Positions 8,543 to 16,446 of a stretch of 35,629 nt of DNA are shown here, piece by piece; position 1 is the first letter of the stretch; the number at the start of each line of letters is the position of its first letter. The stretch comes from JANMAT01 sp031359995 (GTDB lineage Bacteria > Actinomycetota > Acidimicrobiia > Acidimicrobiales > Ilumatobacteraceae): assembly GCA_031359995.1 (NCBI GenBank), contig JANMAT010000111.1, positions 1-35,629 of the forward strand, given 5' to 3'. The position numbers and the translations under genes were made by a program. The notes below the pieces were generated by a model, which was not told the DNA's origin, made no database searches, and was given only the letters and a program-made list of their open reading frames with translations.

Positions 8543-10600
8543 TCAGGGCAGGCGGTGGATGACGAGGGGCATGGTGGCACGGCAGCCGGCCTCGTGCAGC
8601 AGGGCGCCGCCCACGGTGAGGGCCCAGCCGGTGCGCATGGTCATGGCACACAGCAGCACCGGGCCCGGCGGCACCGGGGCGCCGGGCCCGAGGGTGATGG
8701 CCCGTTCCAGGTGGGCCACCACCGGTGCGCTCGAGGTGTCGGTGGGAGGGGCGTCGCCCGTCCACGTGAACAGGTCGAGCAGGGGCAGCTTGCCCACCGC
8801 GGCCACGTGCTCGGCCAGCGCCCGGTTGGCGTTCATCTCGACCGACGCCGCCGGCGCGGCTGCGACCGCGACGGGCCGCTCGGCCCACACCTTGCGCCAC
8901 CGGCCCAGGGTGCGCACGGCGCCGTCGAGCAACGCGGGCGTGATGGTGCCGTAGGCGCTCAGGCGCAGTGCGGCCAGCTCTTCGCTCCAGCCGGCGTCAT
9001 CGGCGAAGGCCACGGCTCGCCCCTCGGTGATGCCGCGGATCTTGCTACGCCGGCTCACCCCCGACGGCCACAGCTTGCGGGGCTCGATGACGGTGTCGAC
9101 GCCTTGCAGGTGAGCGCGGGCGGCCTGCAGCCGTCCGTCGCTGGGGCGTGTGCCCGGCGCCGGGAGCTCGCCCGTGCAGACCGAGCACCGCCCGCACGGC
9201 GCCGGGTCGGGATCGTCGAGCGCCTGCTGCAGGTAGGCCATGAGGCAGCCGTCGCCGTGGGCGTAGCGGCGCATCAGATCGGCCTCGCCGCGACGCGTGG
9301 CCGCCAGCGTGCGCCACTTGTCGTGGTCGTGCACGTAGGGCGCGCCGGTGGCAGCCCACCGGGAGCCGTCCTTGGTGACCACGCCGGCGACGGCGAGGAT
9401 CTTCAGCAACGTCTCCAGCCGCCCTCGCCGCACACCGGTGAGCGATTCGAGCTCCACCAGGGTGCGGGCCCCGCTGTCGAGGCGGCGCAGCACGTTGGCG
9501 GCGTCGTCGGGGTCGGGGATGGACGCGGTGGCGAAGTACTCCCAGATGCGCTCGTCGGCGTGGGCCGGCAGCAGCACGGCGTCGGCGCGCGCCACGGCCC
9601 GGCCGGCCCGGCCGATCTGCTGGTAGTAGGCGACGGGAGTGGCCGGCGAGCCGACGTGCAGGCAGAAGCCGAGGTCGGGCTTGTCGTAGCCCATGCCCAG
9701 CGCGGACGTGGCGACGACGGCCTTCACGAGGTTGGCCCGCAGCCGCTCCTCGATGTCGACGCGGGCGTCGCCGTCGAGCTGGCCGGTGTAGGCCGCCACC
9801 TCGTGCCCGCACGACTGCAGGAAGCCGGCCAGCCGGTCGGCCTCGGCCACGGTGAGCACGTACACGATGCCCGAGCCGGGCAGCTCGTCGAGGGCGTCAG
9901 CCACCCAGGCGTAGCGCTCCAGCGGTGACAGTGCGGGCACCACCGACAGCCGCAGCGACGTGCGGGCCAGCGTGCCGCGGAACGTGACGGTGCCCCGGCC
10001 GAGCTGGGCCTCCACGTCGGCGGTGACGCGCTGGTTGGCGGTGGCCGTGGTGGCCAGCACCGACGCCGTGGGCGTCGACAGCAGGGCGCGGGCGAGGCGC
10101 TGGTAGTCGGGTCGGAAGTCGAAGCCCCAGTCGCTGATGCAGTGGGCCTCGTCGATGACGACGAGGCCGACCCGGGCCATGAGCTCGTCGAGGCGCGCCG
10201 CGAAGCGGGGGTTGCCCAGGCGCTCGGGCGACACCAGCAGCACGTCGAGCTCGTCGTGGTCGAGGGCGGCGAAGATCGGGTCCCACTCGTCCAGGTTCGT
10301 GCTGTTCACGGTGGCGGCCCGCAACCCGGCGCGGGTGGCCGCGCTGACCTGGTCGCGCATGAGGGCCAGCAGCGGCGACACGACCAGCGTGGGGCCGGCG
10401 CCGGCGGCCCGCAACGCGCTGGTGGCCGCCCAGTACACCGCCGACTTCCCCCAGCCGGTGGCCTGCACGACCAGCACGCGCGCCGCGGGCTGCACGATCG
10501 CCGCCACGGCCTCGACCTGGTCGGGTCGGGGGACGGCACCCGGCCCGGCCAGCCGGCCGAGCACGAGCTCCAGGTGCGCAATGGCCGTAGGGGAGTTCAC
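8543..10600 (-). CDS. recQ: RecQ-family ATP-dependent DNA helicase with degenerate PRTase-like C-terminus
   Basis: The 685-residue SF2 helicase should unwind DNA 3' to 5'. Visible motifs are Walker A ATGWGKS (47-53), SPLLALMRDQV, DEAH at 150-153 in VVIDEAHCISDWGFDFRP, LATTATAN, and motif VI YYQQIGRAGRA. A four-cysteine zinc module follows (GDGC, then CGRCSVC). The C-terminal ~130 residues correspond to the phosphoribosyltransferase-like extension of actinobacterial long RecQ proteins. Where those normally read VDDxxDTGWT, this one reads CAMTMRTGWALT, so the PRPP-binding acidic residues are gone. The start is GTG at 10600, with GGGAGG eight bases upstream; the frame's extension to 11035 is a shadow of the secreted-protein gene. 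It is expected to act in recombination repair. The gene is monocistronic. Confidence 0.88.
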   Translation of the reverse strand: MNSPTAIAHLELVLGRLAGPGAVPRPDQVEAVAAIVQPAARVLVVQATGWGKSAVYWAATSALRAAGAGPTLVVSPLLALMRDQVSAATRAGLRAATVNSTNLDEWDPIFAALDHDELDVLLVSPERLGNPRFAARLDELMARVGLVVIDEAHCISDWGFDFRPDYQRLARALLSTPTASVLATTATANQRVTADVEAQLGRGTVTFRGTLARTSLRLSVVPALSPLERYAWVADALDELPGSGIVYVLTVAEADRLAGFLQSCGHEVAAYTGQLDGDARVDIEERLRANLVKAVVATSALGMGYDKPDLGFCLHVGSPATPVAYYQQIGRAGRAVARADAVLLPAHADERIWEYFATASIPDPDDAANVLRRLDSGARTLVELESLTGVRRGRLETLLKILAVAGVVTKDGSRWAATGAPYVHDHDKWRTLAATRRGEADLMRRYAHGDGCLMAYLQQALDDPDPAPCGRCSVCTGELPAPGTRPSDGRLQAARAHLQGVDTVIEPRKLWPSGVSRRSKIRGITEGRAVAFADDAGWSEELAALRLSAYGTITPALLDGAVRTLGRWRKVWAERPVAVAAAPAASVEMNANRALAEHVAAVGKLPLLDLFTWTGDAPPTDTSSAPVVAHLERAITLGPGAPVPPGPVLLCAMTMRTGWALTVGGALLHEAGCRATMPLVIHRLP

Positions 10601-10676
10601 CGCCGCAGCCTCCCACGACGGTGCGCGACGGTTCCGGCGTACGCGGCGCCGTCCCACCCCATTGCACCGGCGGCCG

Positions 10677-10694
10677 CGACAGTCGCGACTGTCG
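10677..10694. promoter_or_regulatory. Perfect 18-bp palindrome, candidate operator
   Basis: CGACAGTCG is followed directly by its reverse complement CGACTGTCG, a perfect 18-bp dyad in the intergenic region between recQ (minus) and the secreted-protein gene (plus). It is a plausible dimeric-repressor site. The regulator is unknown. Confidence 0.5.
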
Positions 10695-10705
10695 ACTGCC
10701 CACTG

Positions 10706-10725
10706 GTACAGGCCGCCACCTGTAC
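10706..10725. promoter_or_regulatory. Inverted repeat GTACAGG-N6-CCTGTAC, candidate operator
   Basis: Two perfect 7-base arms with a six-base spacer start 12 bases after the 18-bp palindrome, in the same divergent intergenic region. The sequence does not match the LexA or Zur consensus closely enough to assign a regulator. Confidence 0.45.
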
Positions 10726-10832
10726 GAGTACTAGCACTACGACCCGTGGCCGTCAGGTATTCCGGGCCATCAGGGTTGGCACTTGTGCACGGGCGATGAA
10801 CGATACGAACCCTGACCGAAGGAATCCTCACC

Positions 10833-11300
10833 ATGAAGTCCGTCAAGATCCTCCTCGCGACGATGATCGCCGCAGCCAGCTCTCTCTTCCTGATCCCCGC
10901 CACCGCGAGCTTCGCCGGCGGTGGCGGCGGCACCGTTGCCGGCCCGTGCGGCACCATCACGTCGATCTCGGCGTCGGCCGTGACCCTGTCGGGTGGCACG
11001 ACCAGCCCACTGCAGATCCGCGGCAACGTGGCCAACTGCTCGATCTACCTCCAGAACTACTGGATCGACTTCGACGAGCCGACGAACACCAACACCACGT
11101 GCAAGGCGGCGTTCTCGCTGTTCAACGCACTGCTGCTCAGCTCGGGTTCGTCGCAGGGCTTCTCGACCTCCACGAACGTGGGCGGGGCCAGTGCCAGCGG
11201 GTGCGCAGGTGTCCACACGGTGCGCGCCGTGCTGCGCAGCCGCATCGACGGCCGCGTCCTGCACACGACCTACGTGAACTACAGCGTGGTGCAGAAGTAG
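10833..11300 (+). CDS. Small secreted protein of unknown function
   Basis: The 155-residue protein has a clear Sec signal peptide: MKSVK, hydrophobic core ILLATMIAAASSLFLIPA, and cleavage likely after ATASFA near residue 28. The mature part is about 127 residues, rich in Ser, Thr, Gly and Asn, predicted beta-rich, with four cysteines (in GPCG, NCS, TTCK and SGCAG) that could form two disulfides. I do not recognise the family. The mature domain has alternating hydrophobic strands such as RAVLRSRIDGRVLHTTYVNY, so an extracellular beta-sandwich is possible. GAAGGA lies nine bases before the ATG. The gene is monocistronic, preceded by two inverted repeats that may control it, and convergent with the AttH-like gene. 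Confidence 0.8.
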   Translation: MKSVKILLATMIAAASSLFLIPATASFAGGGGGTVAGPCGTITSISASAVTLSGGTTSPLQIRGNVANCSIYLQNYWIDFDEPTNTNTTCKAAFSLFNALLLSSGSSQGFSTSTNVGGASASGCAGVHTVRAVLRSRIDGRVLHTTYVNYSVVQK

Positions 11301-11326
11301 CGATCGCTGCGGTCGGTCGTCGCCGC

Positions 11327-12337
11327 TCAGCGCGGCACGGCGTACCAGTGCTCGGAGATGCCGAAGCCGGTGCGTCCCTCGGTCTCGAAGCGGGCCAGGC
11401 CTTCGTTCACGAACGTCACGCCGTCACGGCGCGGGATCTTCGTCGGGCAGATCGACAGCACCGTGCCGTCGACCACGATCGACGCACCGCTGCTGTCGGT
11501 GGCCCGCAGTTGCACCGTCTCGTGCAGCAACGGGTTCGTGGGGTCGAACACGGTGGTCATGGTGATGTCGGTGAGGTCGAGCGTCTCGCCGTCGCGCTGG
11601 ATCCAGCCCTTGCCCCGGAAGGCGCCGTCGGCCGTCTTGCCGCACGCACCGCCGAGGGCGAGGTCGGCGCCGAAGTTCATCGAGAACCAGTTGAGGAAGC
11701 AGCCCGACTCCACCGCGGCCGGTCCGGCCGCCTTGGCCTGGGAACCGCTCGGCGCCTGCCACGTGCGCGGCCCCCACGACTTGTCGCGCACGCCGAACGC
11801 GTTCACGTCCCAGTGCTGGTCGCCCAGCGTGATGCGCCCGGTGAACCGGCCGGTCTGCTCGAAGTGCCCCTGCGAGCCGCCCACGGCGTAGTGCGGCCCG
11901 GCGATGGCTTCGAACGCGATCGACATCTCCAGCGCCGTCGGCCGCATCCAGGCTTCGGGCCGGTCCCTGGTGGCGGCCAGCATCACCGTAGGGTCGACCA
12001 TGTCCTGGGCCTCGCCCGAGTACACGATGTCCCACCGCTGGAACGCTTCGCCGCGGCGCAGCGTGAGGTTGCCGACGGCGGGGTCGGCCGGCCCGAGCGT
12101 GGCCACCACCTCGGGCGTCAGGTCGGTGCGGCGACCGTAGGTGAACGCCACCCGCCCGCCGGGCAGGTACACGGCGTGCAGTGCGTCGGCCCAGCCGTCG
12201 TTGGGGCGGAAGCCCATGCGGGTGAACGCACCGACCCCAGTGGTCGGGTCGATGAAGTTGAAGTAGTAGCTCTCGCTCCAGGCGGCGTGGTCGCCCACGG
12301 GATGGAACAACTCGTCGGCGGGATCGGCGGTGGTCAC
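11327..12337 (-). CDS. AttH/CrtC-like lipocalin-fold protein (DUF7064/DUF7065-like)
   Basis: The 336-residue protein resembles the AttH / hydroxyneurosporene-synthase-like superfamily. Features are FHPVGDHAAWSESYYFNFID near the N-terminus, HFEQTGRFTG and the signature INGxxxRDxSWGxR in the form VNAFGVRDKSWGPR, then FLNWFSMNFG and KGWIQRDGETLDL. Members are tandem lipocalin-like barrels, often next to oxidoreductases of terpenoid, steroid or aromatic metabolism; the reaction is usually unknown. Two starts compete: the ATG at 12364 overlaps the LLM stop (ATGA), while the GTG at 12337 has AGGAAGG (12349-12343) five bases upstream. I chose the GTG because its ribosome site is much better. Either way it is translated right after the LLM oxidoreductase gene and presumably works in the same pathway. 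Confidence 0.75.
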   Translation of the reverse strand: MTTADPADELFHPVGDHAAWSESYYFNFIDPTTGVGAFTRMGFRPNDGWADALHAVYLPGGRVAFTYGRRTDLTPEVVATLGPADPAVGNLTLRRGEAFQRWDIVYSGEAQDMVDPTVMLAATRDRPEAWMRPTALEMSIAFEAIAGPHYAVGGSQGHFEQTGRFTGRITLGDQHWDVNAFGVRDKSWGPRTWQAPSGSQAKAAGPAAVESGCFLNWFSMNFGADLALGGACGKTADGAFRGKGWIQRDGETLDLTDITMTTVFDPTNPLLHETVQLRATDSSGASIVVDGTVLSICPTKIPRRDGVTFVNEGLARFETEGRTGFGISEHWYAVPR

Positions 12338-12360
12338 GGGTGCCTTCCTACCTGCCCCAG

Positions 12361-13431
12361 TCATAGCTTGGCCAGCACCTCGCGGCCGACGTCCTCGAGC
12401 GCTTCGTACTGCTTGTCGAGCGAGGGGAGCAACATCACCTCGGTCAGGCCGGCGGCGTCCATCGCTTCGAGCTGCTCGATGATCTCGGCGCCGCTACCCA
12501 CCAGGCAGGACGCTTGGATGCGCGCGGGCGTCACGAACTTGCGCTCGGCCGGGTCGAGCCAGGTGCAGTGGCCCACGTGGATGCGGCTGTGGCGCTGGCG
12601 CTCGGGCGTCTGCTCCACGAGGGCCACGTACTCCTCCCAGTCGTTCGCCAGGTGACCGGGCACCGGCCCGCCGTAGTTGCGGACGTTGTCGTAGGCGTAG
12701 TGGAAGCCCCCGATCACCAGCGAGCCGAGCGTGTCGATGACGCGGTCCGAGCGCAGGTCTTCGCCGTAGCGCAACACGCACGCCGCGGTGAGCGAGCACG
12801 TGGGGAAGTCGCTCGGGTCGACCTTGCGGCCCACCTCGTCGGCGCCGGCGACCACGTTGGCCCAGATGTGCTGGAAGAACGACGGCGAGTTGGGGATGGA
12901 GGTCACCAGGCCGTCGCCGTACTTGCCCGCCATGGCCTGGGCCCGGGGGCCGAAGCCGCTGATGTAGATCGGGATGTGGTGGTCGAGGTCGAGGTAGCCG
13001 AGCTCGGCCATCTCGAACTTGATCTCGGTGGTGCGGCCGCGGGAGGTGAACTCGGTGGGCTTGCCGTCGAGCAGCGATCGCACGACCCGCACGTAGTCCT
13101 CGAACGCGGCCAGGGTCATCGGCTTGTGGCCCATGAGCCGCCACGCCGTGTTCCCGTTCCCGATCGAAAGGAACGTGCGCCCGGGGGCCAACCGGTTGAT
13201 GGTGCCGATGGACGCCGCGGTGACCGGCGCGATGCGGGTGCCCACCACCGACACGCCCGTGCCCAGGCGCATGGCGGAGGTGCGCGTGGCCGCCAGCGCC
13301 AGGCAGGCGTAGGCGTCCGACCAGATCATCTGGCTGTCGGCGAACCAGGCGGCGCGGTAACCGAGCTCCTCGGCCCGCACCACGTAGTCGATGTCGTCGA
13401 TCTTCGACGCGACGCACAGTGAGACGTCCAT
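12361..13431 (-). CDS. LLM class (probably F420-dependent) oxidoreductase
   Basis: The 356-residue protein is a luciferase-like TIM barrel. It has the family's early segment DYVVRAEELGYRAAWFADSQ, the strand ATRTSAMRLGTGVSVV, then LAPGRTFLSIGNGNTAWRLMG and PIYISGFGPRAQAMAGKYGDG, which matches the phosphate-binding region of coenzyme F420 or FMN enzymes. The GNGNTA and GFGP segments look most like F420-dependent reductases related to Mer, but the cofactor is inferred. The ATG at 13431 is preceded by GGGGGA at six bases. It forms a two-gene unit with the AttH-like gene downstream. About 230 bases separate it from the dioxygenase gene upstream on the same strand; that gap holds a large inverted repeat. 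Confidence 0.85.
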   Translation of the reverse strand: MDVSLCVASKIDDIDYVVRAEELGYRAAWFADSQMIWSDAYACLALAATRTSAMRLGTGVSVVGTRIAPVTAASIGTINRLAPGRTFLSIGNGNTAWRLMGHKPMTLAAFEDYVRVVRSLLDGKPTEFTSRGRTTEIKFEMAELGYLDLDHHIPIYISGFGPRAQAMAGKYGDGLVTSIPNSPSFFQHIWANVVAGADEVGRKVDPSDFPTCSLTAACVLRYGEDLRSDRVIDTLGSLVIGGFHYAYDNVRNYGGPVPGHLANDWEEYVALVEQTPERQRHSRIHVGHCTWLDPAERKFVTPARIQASCLVGSGAEIIEQLEAMDAAGLTEVMLLPSLDKQYEALEDVGREVLAKL

Positions 13432-13481
13432 GGCGGGTCCCCCGATCAGCCAGGGTCCAGCCTGCCACACTGCCCGCCCTC

Positions 13482-13632
13482 TCCTTCGATCGCTTTGTTT
13501 GCGCGGGCCCGCCGCTGGCGCGGCCCGACGCAATCAGTCTCCGTTGTGGGAGGGTCCCCGGTCGCGGGTGCGTGCACTGGTTGCGCGGCCCGGCGCCGAC
13601 GCGTGCTTCGCGCAAACAGAGCGAGCAAGGGA
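13482..13632. repeat. Long-spaced imperfect inverted repeat in intergenic region
   Basis: The left arm 13482-13505 contains GCTTTGTTTGCGCG and the right arm 13609-13632 contains CGCGCAAACAGAGC, matching at 13 of 14 bases in the core with weaker pairing outward. About 100 bases separate the arms. It fills the gap between the dioxygenase stop and the LLM start. It could be a pair of operator sites, a structured 5' leader, or a small non-coding element. GCGCGGCCCG also occurs twice as a direct repeat inside it. Confidence 0.45.
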
Positions 13633-13661
13633 GCCAGGAGACCCGGTCGGTCGGGGGAGGG

Positions 13662-14612
13662 TCAACCGACCAGGATGTGGATGGCGGCCTCGACCGACGC
13701 GGTGCCCGACAGGTCGAGCAGCTGGTTCGTGACGCCGTCGCGGAACACGTTGTCCTTCGAGTTGTACGTCGGGTTGTTCATGCTCGCCGAGTAGGCGCTG
13801 TGGGCCTTGTAGATGGCGTCGGACTCAGTGTCGTCGAAGGCGAACTGCGACGTCAGCAGCCGCTTGGTCAGCGTCTTGTCGGTGAACACGGCGAAGTGGA
13901 CGTGCGTGGCCCGGCCCTGGTAGCGGCCCGGCATGATCGAGGTGAACGACACCGTGCCGTCGGCATCGGCCACGCCGACCGCCCGCAGGAACGAACGGGC
14001 GGCGAAGTCGCCGCCGTTCATGCCCCCGCTGTACTGCGAGTAGTGCCCGGTGGCGTTGCAGTGCCACACGTACACGGCGGCGCCCGCGTAGGCGCTCCTG
14101 TCGGCCTTCTTGCCGATGGTGACGCTCAGGGTCATCGGGTACCCGTCCTGCTTGTTGGAGCCGTCCAGGTCGGTGGTCATGTCGGTACGGAAGGCGGTCG
14201 CCTTGTCGAGCACGTTGGCCGTGCCACCGGCGCCGTTGGCGTTGGAGCCGTCGGCGGGGAACGGACCACCCGTCTCGGTGGGCGGCGTCAGCCACTCGAT
14301 GGCGGTGGCGGCGGCGGTGGCGACCGAGCTGGACGCGGCGGCCGTCGTCGTGGCGGTGCTGGCGGCCGTGGTGGCGCTCGAGCCGGCGGTGGTGGCGCTC
14401 GTGCCGACGGCTGAGGTCGACGAGCCGCCCGCCGTCGCGGTCGACGAGCTCGCCGAGGTGGCCGATCCCGAGCTGGACGAGCTGCCACAGGCGGCCAGCA
14501 GGACGGCGCCGAGGCCGCCGGTGATCGCGCCGAGCGCTCGCCGCCGCGTCAGGCGGACGGTGGGGAGGAACTCGTGGTCATGGTCGTCGTCGTGGAGGGT
14601 TTCCGTGTTCAC
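13662..14612 (-). CDS. Exported intradiol ring-cleavage dioxygenase (Tat lipoprotein)
   Basis: The 316-residue protein begins with a twin-arginine signal (RRR at 23-25 in VRLTRRRALGAITGG) and ends the signal at lipobox LAAC (Cys42). It is thus likely folded with its metal in the cytoplasm, exported by Tat and lipid-anchored outside. Residues about 43-105 are a Ser/Thr/Ala linker. The catalytic domain matches intradiol dioxygenases: Fe(III) ligands Y191 in TGHYSQY, Y231 in MPGRYQGR, and H237/H239 in THVHF. These cleave catechol-type rings between the two hydroxyls to cis,cis-muconates; the exact substrate is unknown. The start is GTG at 14612, with AAAGGA eight bases upstream. It is divergent from the Rieske oxygenase gene, suggesting one pathway for an aromatic or phenolic compound. 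Confidence 0.88.
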   Translation of the reverse strand: MNTETLHDDDHDHEFLPTVRLTRRRALGAITGGLGAVLLAACGSSSSSGSATSASSSTATAGGSSTSAVGTSATTAGSSATTAASTATTTAAASSSVATAAATAIEWLTPPTETGGPFPADGSNANGAGGTANVLDKATAFRTDMTTDLDGSNKQDGYPMTLSVTIGKKADRSAYAGAAVYVWHCNATGHYSQYSGGMNGGDFAARSFLRAVGVADADGTVSFTSIMPGRYQGRATHVHFAVFTDKTLTKRLLTSQFAFDDTESDAIYKAHSAYSASMNNPTYNSKDNVFRDGVTNQLLDLSGTASVEAAIHILVG

Positions 14613-14796
14613 GGCTGGGGTCCTTTGCTCGGATGTGCACCAGGTTCTCGCGCGACCCTGGGAGTTTCCTCAGGGGGCCCTCAGCAACCCCGTGGACTTC
14701 CCCGGAGGCGAACTGGGGCCCCGGAGCGCCGCCCGCTACCGTGAACCCGGGGTACCGGGGGCGACGGGCACCGGGGACCAACGGGGGAGGACCAGC

Positions 14797-16362
14797 ATGA
14801 CCGAGACGCTCACGGGCACCGATCGTTCGGCCGGGATCAGCGTGGCCGAGCTGCTGGCCGACGACAGCCACCCGGTCACCGACGTCTTCCGGACCGAGTC
14901 ACCCCTGCCGCCCGGCAACACCCGCGTGCCCGCCCGCGTCTACTACGACCAGGCCTGGCACGACCGCGAGGTGAGCGAGTTGTGGAGCCGGGTGTGGCAG
15001 CTCGCCTGCCTGGAGGACGAGATCCCCAACGTGGGCGACTACCACGTCTACGAGATCGCCCACCTGTCGTTCCTCATCGTGCGCACGGCACCGGGCGAGA
15101 TCAAGGCGTACCGCAACGCCTGCCTGCACCGCGGCCGCAAGCTGCGCACGTGCGAGGGGCGCGGCGCCAAGAACCTGCGCTGCGCCTTTCACGGGTGGTC
15201 CTGGAACCTGGACGGCTCGCTCAAGGAGATCCCGTGCCAGTGGGACTTCCCCGAGGTCGACGAGGCCGACTACGGCCTGCCCGAAGCCAAGGTGGGCACG
15301 TGGCAGGGGTTCGTGTTCATCAACCCCGACCGTGACGCGGCGCCGCTGGAACAGCACCTGCACGGCCTGGCCGAGCACTTCACGCACCTGCCGTTCACGC
15401 ACCGCTACAAGGCGGCCCACGTGGCCAAGATCATGGCGTGCAACTGGAAGGCGTGTCAGGAAGCCTTCATGGAGGCGTACCACACGGTCGCCACCCACCC
15501 CACGCTGATGCCGAACCTGGGCGACGCCAACACCCGCTACGACGCCTTCGGGAACTTCACCCGGGCCGTGTCGCCCCACGGGGTGGAGAGCCCGCACCTG
15601 GCCAACATGCCGCACTACGACCGGCTGGCCGACGGCCGGCACTACGCCCGCTGGCAGCACCCGATGAACGGCCACATCTACGAGCGGCTGGCCCACGACC
15701 GCGTGCAGGTCACCGATCTCGACGGTCACGTGAGCCTGTTCGATCAGGACGGCACGTGGATCGAGGGCCTCCAGACCCAGGCCGACCCGCACCTGTGCAA
15801 GTGGATCGGTGGCGACAACCTGCCGGGCATGGACGACGTGCCCCTCATGGTGCCCGACCCGCCGGCCGACGTGGACACGCCGGCCCGTCTGCGGGCGTGG
15901 GTGGCCGAGCGCAAGCGCAAGGTGCTGCGCGAGCAGCACGGCGACCTCATCGACCTCGACGCCGTGTCCGACGCCGAGATGATCGACGCCATCTACTACT
16001 CGGTGTTCCCCAACTGGTCGCCGTGGGGCTGCTTCAACGAGCTCTTCTACCGGTTCCGCCCGAACGGCGACGACCCGAACACCTGCATCTTCGAGGTCAT
16101 GCGCTTCGTGCCCGCGCCCGACCCGAGCAAACGACCGCGCCCGGCCAAGGTCACGCACCTGGGCATCGACGACGACTGGACGTTGGCGCCCGAGCTCGGG
16201 GCCACGGTGAAGATCTTCCAGCAGGACTCGCTGAACCTGCCCCACGTGCAGACCGGCCTGAAGGCGCAGGAGCAGCAGGAGGTCATCCTGGCCAGCTACA
16301 ACGAGACCAAGCTGCGCCACTTCTACCAGCACCTCTTCCAGTGGGTGCCCCTGGAAAAGTAG
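14797..16362 (+). CDS. Rieske non-haem iron aromatic ring-hydroxylating oxygenase, alpha subunit
   Basis: The 521-residue protein has an N-terminal Rieske [2Fe-2S] domain with ligands C109/H111 (CLHRG) and C129/H132 (CAFHGW). The C-terminal helix-grip catalytic domain carries the mononuclear iron site: H229 and H234 in EAFMEAYHTVATH. In the bridging position this family has Glu where naphthalene-dioxygenase-type enzymes have Asp. No beta-subunit, ferredoxin or reductase gene is nearby, so electrons must come from partners encoded elsewhere. The ATG at 14797 is preceded by GGGGGAGG at about six bases. It is followed after 84 bases by an LLM monooxygenase on the same strand; in the gap a small hairpin (16366-16378) may reduce read-through. 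It probably hydroxylates or demethylates an aromatic or terpenoid substrate. Confidence 0.9.
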   Translation: MTETLTGTDRSAGISVAELLADDSHPVTDVFRTESPLPPGNTRVPARVYYDQAWHDREVSELWSRVWQLACLEDEIPNVGDYHVYEIAHLSFLIVRTAPGEIKAYRNACLHRGRKLRTCEGRGAKNLRCAFHGWSWNLDGSLKEIPCQWDFPEVDEADYGLPEAKVGTWQGFVFINPDRDAAPLEQHLHGLAEHFTHLPFTHRYKAAHVAKIMACNWKACQEAFMEAYHTVATHPTLMPNLGDANTRYDAFGNFTRAVSPHGVESPHLANMPHYDRLADGRHYARWQHPMNGHIYERLAHDRVQVTDLDGHVSLFDQDGTWIEGLQTQADPHLCKWIGGDNLPGMDDVPLMVPDPPADVDTPARLRAWVAERKRKVLREQHGDLIDLDAVSDAEMIDAIYYSVFPNWSPWGCFNELFYRFRPNGDDPNTCIFEVMRFVPAPDPSKRPRPAKVTHLGIDDDWTLAPELGATVKIFQQDSLNLPHVQTGLKAQEQQEVILASYNETKLRHFYQHLFQWVPLEK

Positions 16363-16446
16363 GGCCGCAGACTCTGCGAGACTGCTGGCTGCGGCTGCGC
16401 TTGGGGAAGGGCGCCGCACTCCATCAACGTTTCGAAGGGGGAACGT

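Noticed and set aside
7512..8900. Very long minus-strand frame continuing upstream of parE
   Set aside because: It is a GC-driven open frame antisense to the isomerase-like gene; parE starts at 7511 with a good ribosome site.
10601..11035. Extension of the RecQ frame upstream to 11035
   Set aside because: It overlaps the secreted-protein gene on the opposite strand and contains no helicase-like sequence; GTG at 10600 has a strong ribosome site.
11303..11312. Palindrome AGCGATCGCT between convergent genes as terminator
   Set aside because: It is only 10 bases with no loop or T-tract, so it is too short to support a call.
14284..14500. Ala/Ser/Thr repeat in the dioxygenase as a DNA repeat element
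   Set aside because: It is a low-complexity protein linker after the lipobox, common in Tat lipoproteins, and not a DNA repeat array.
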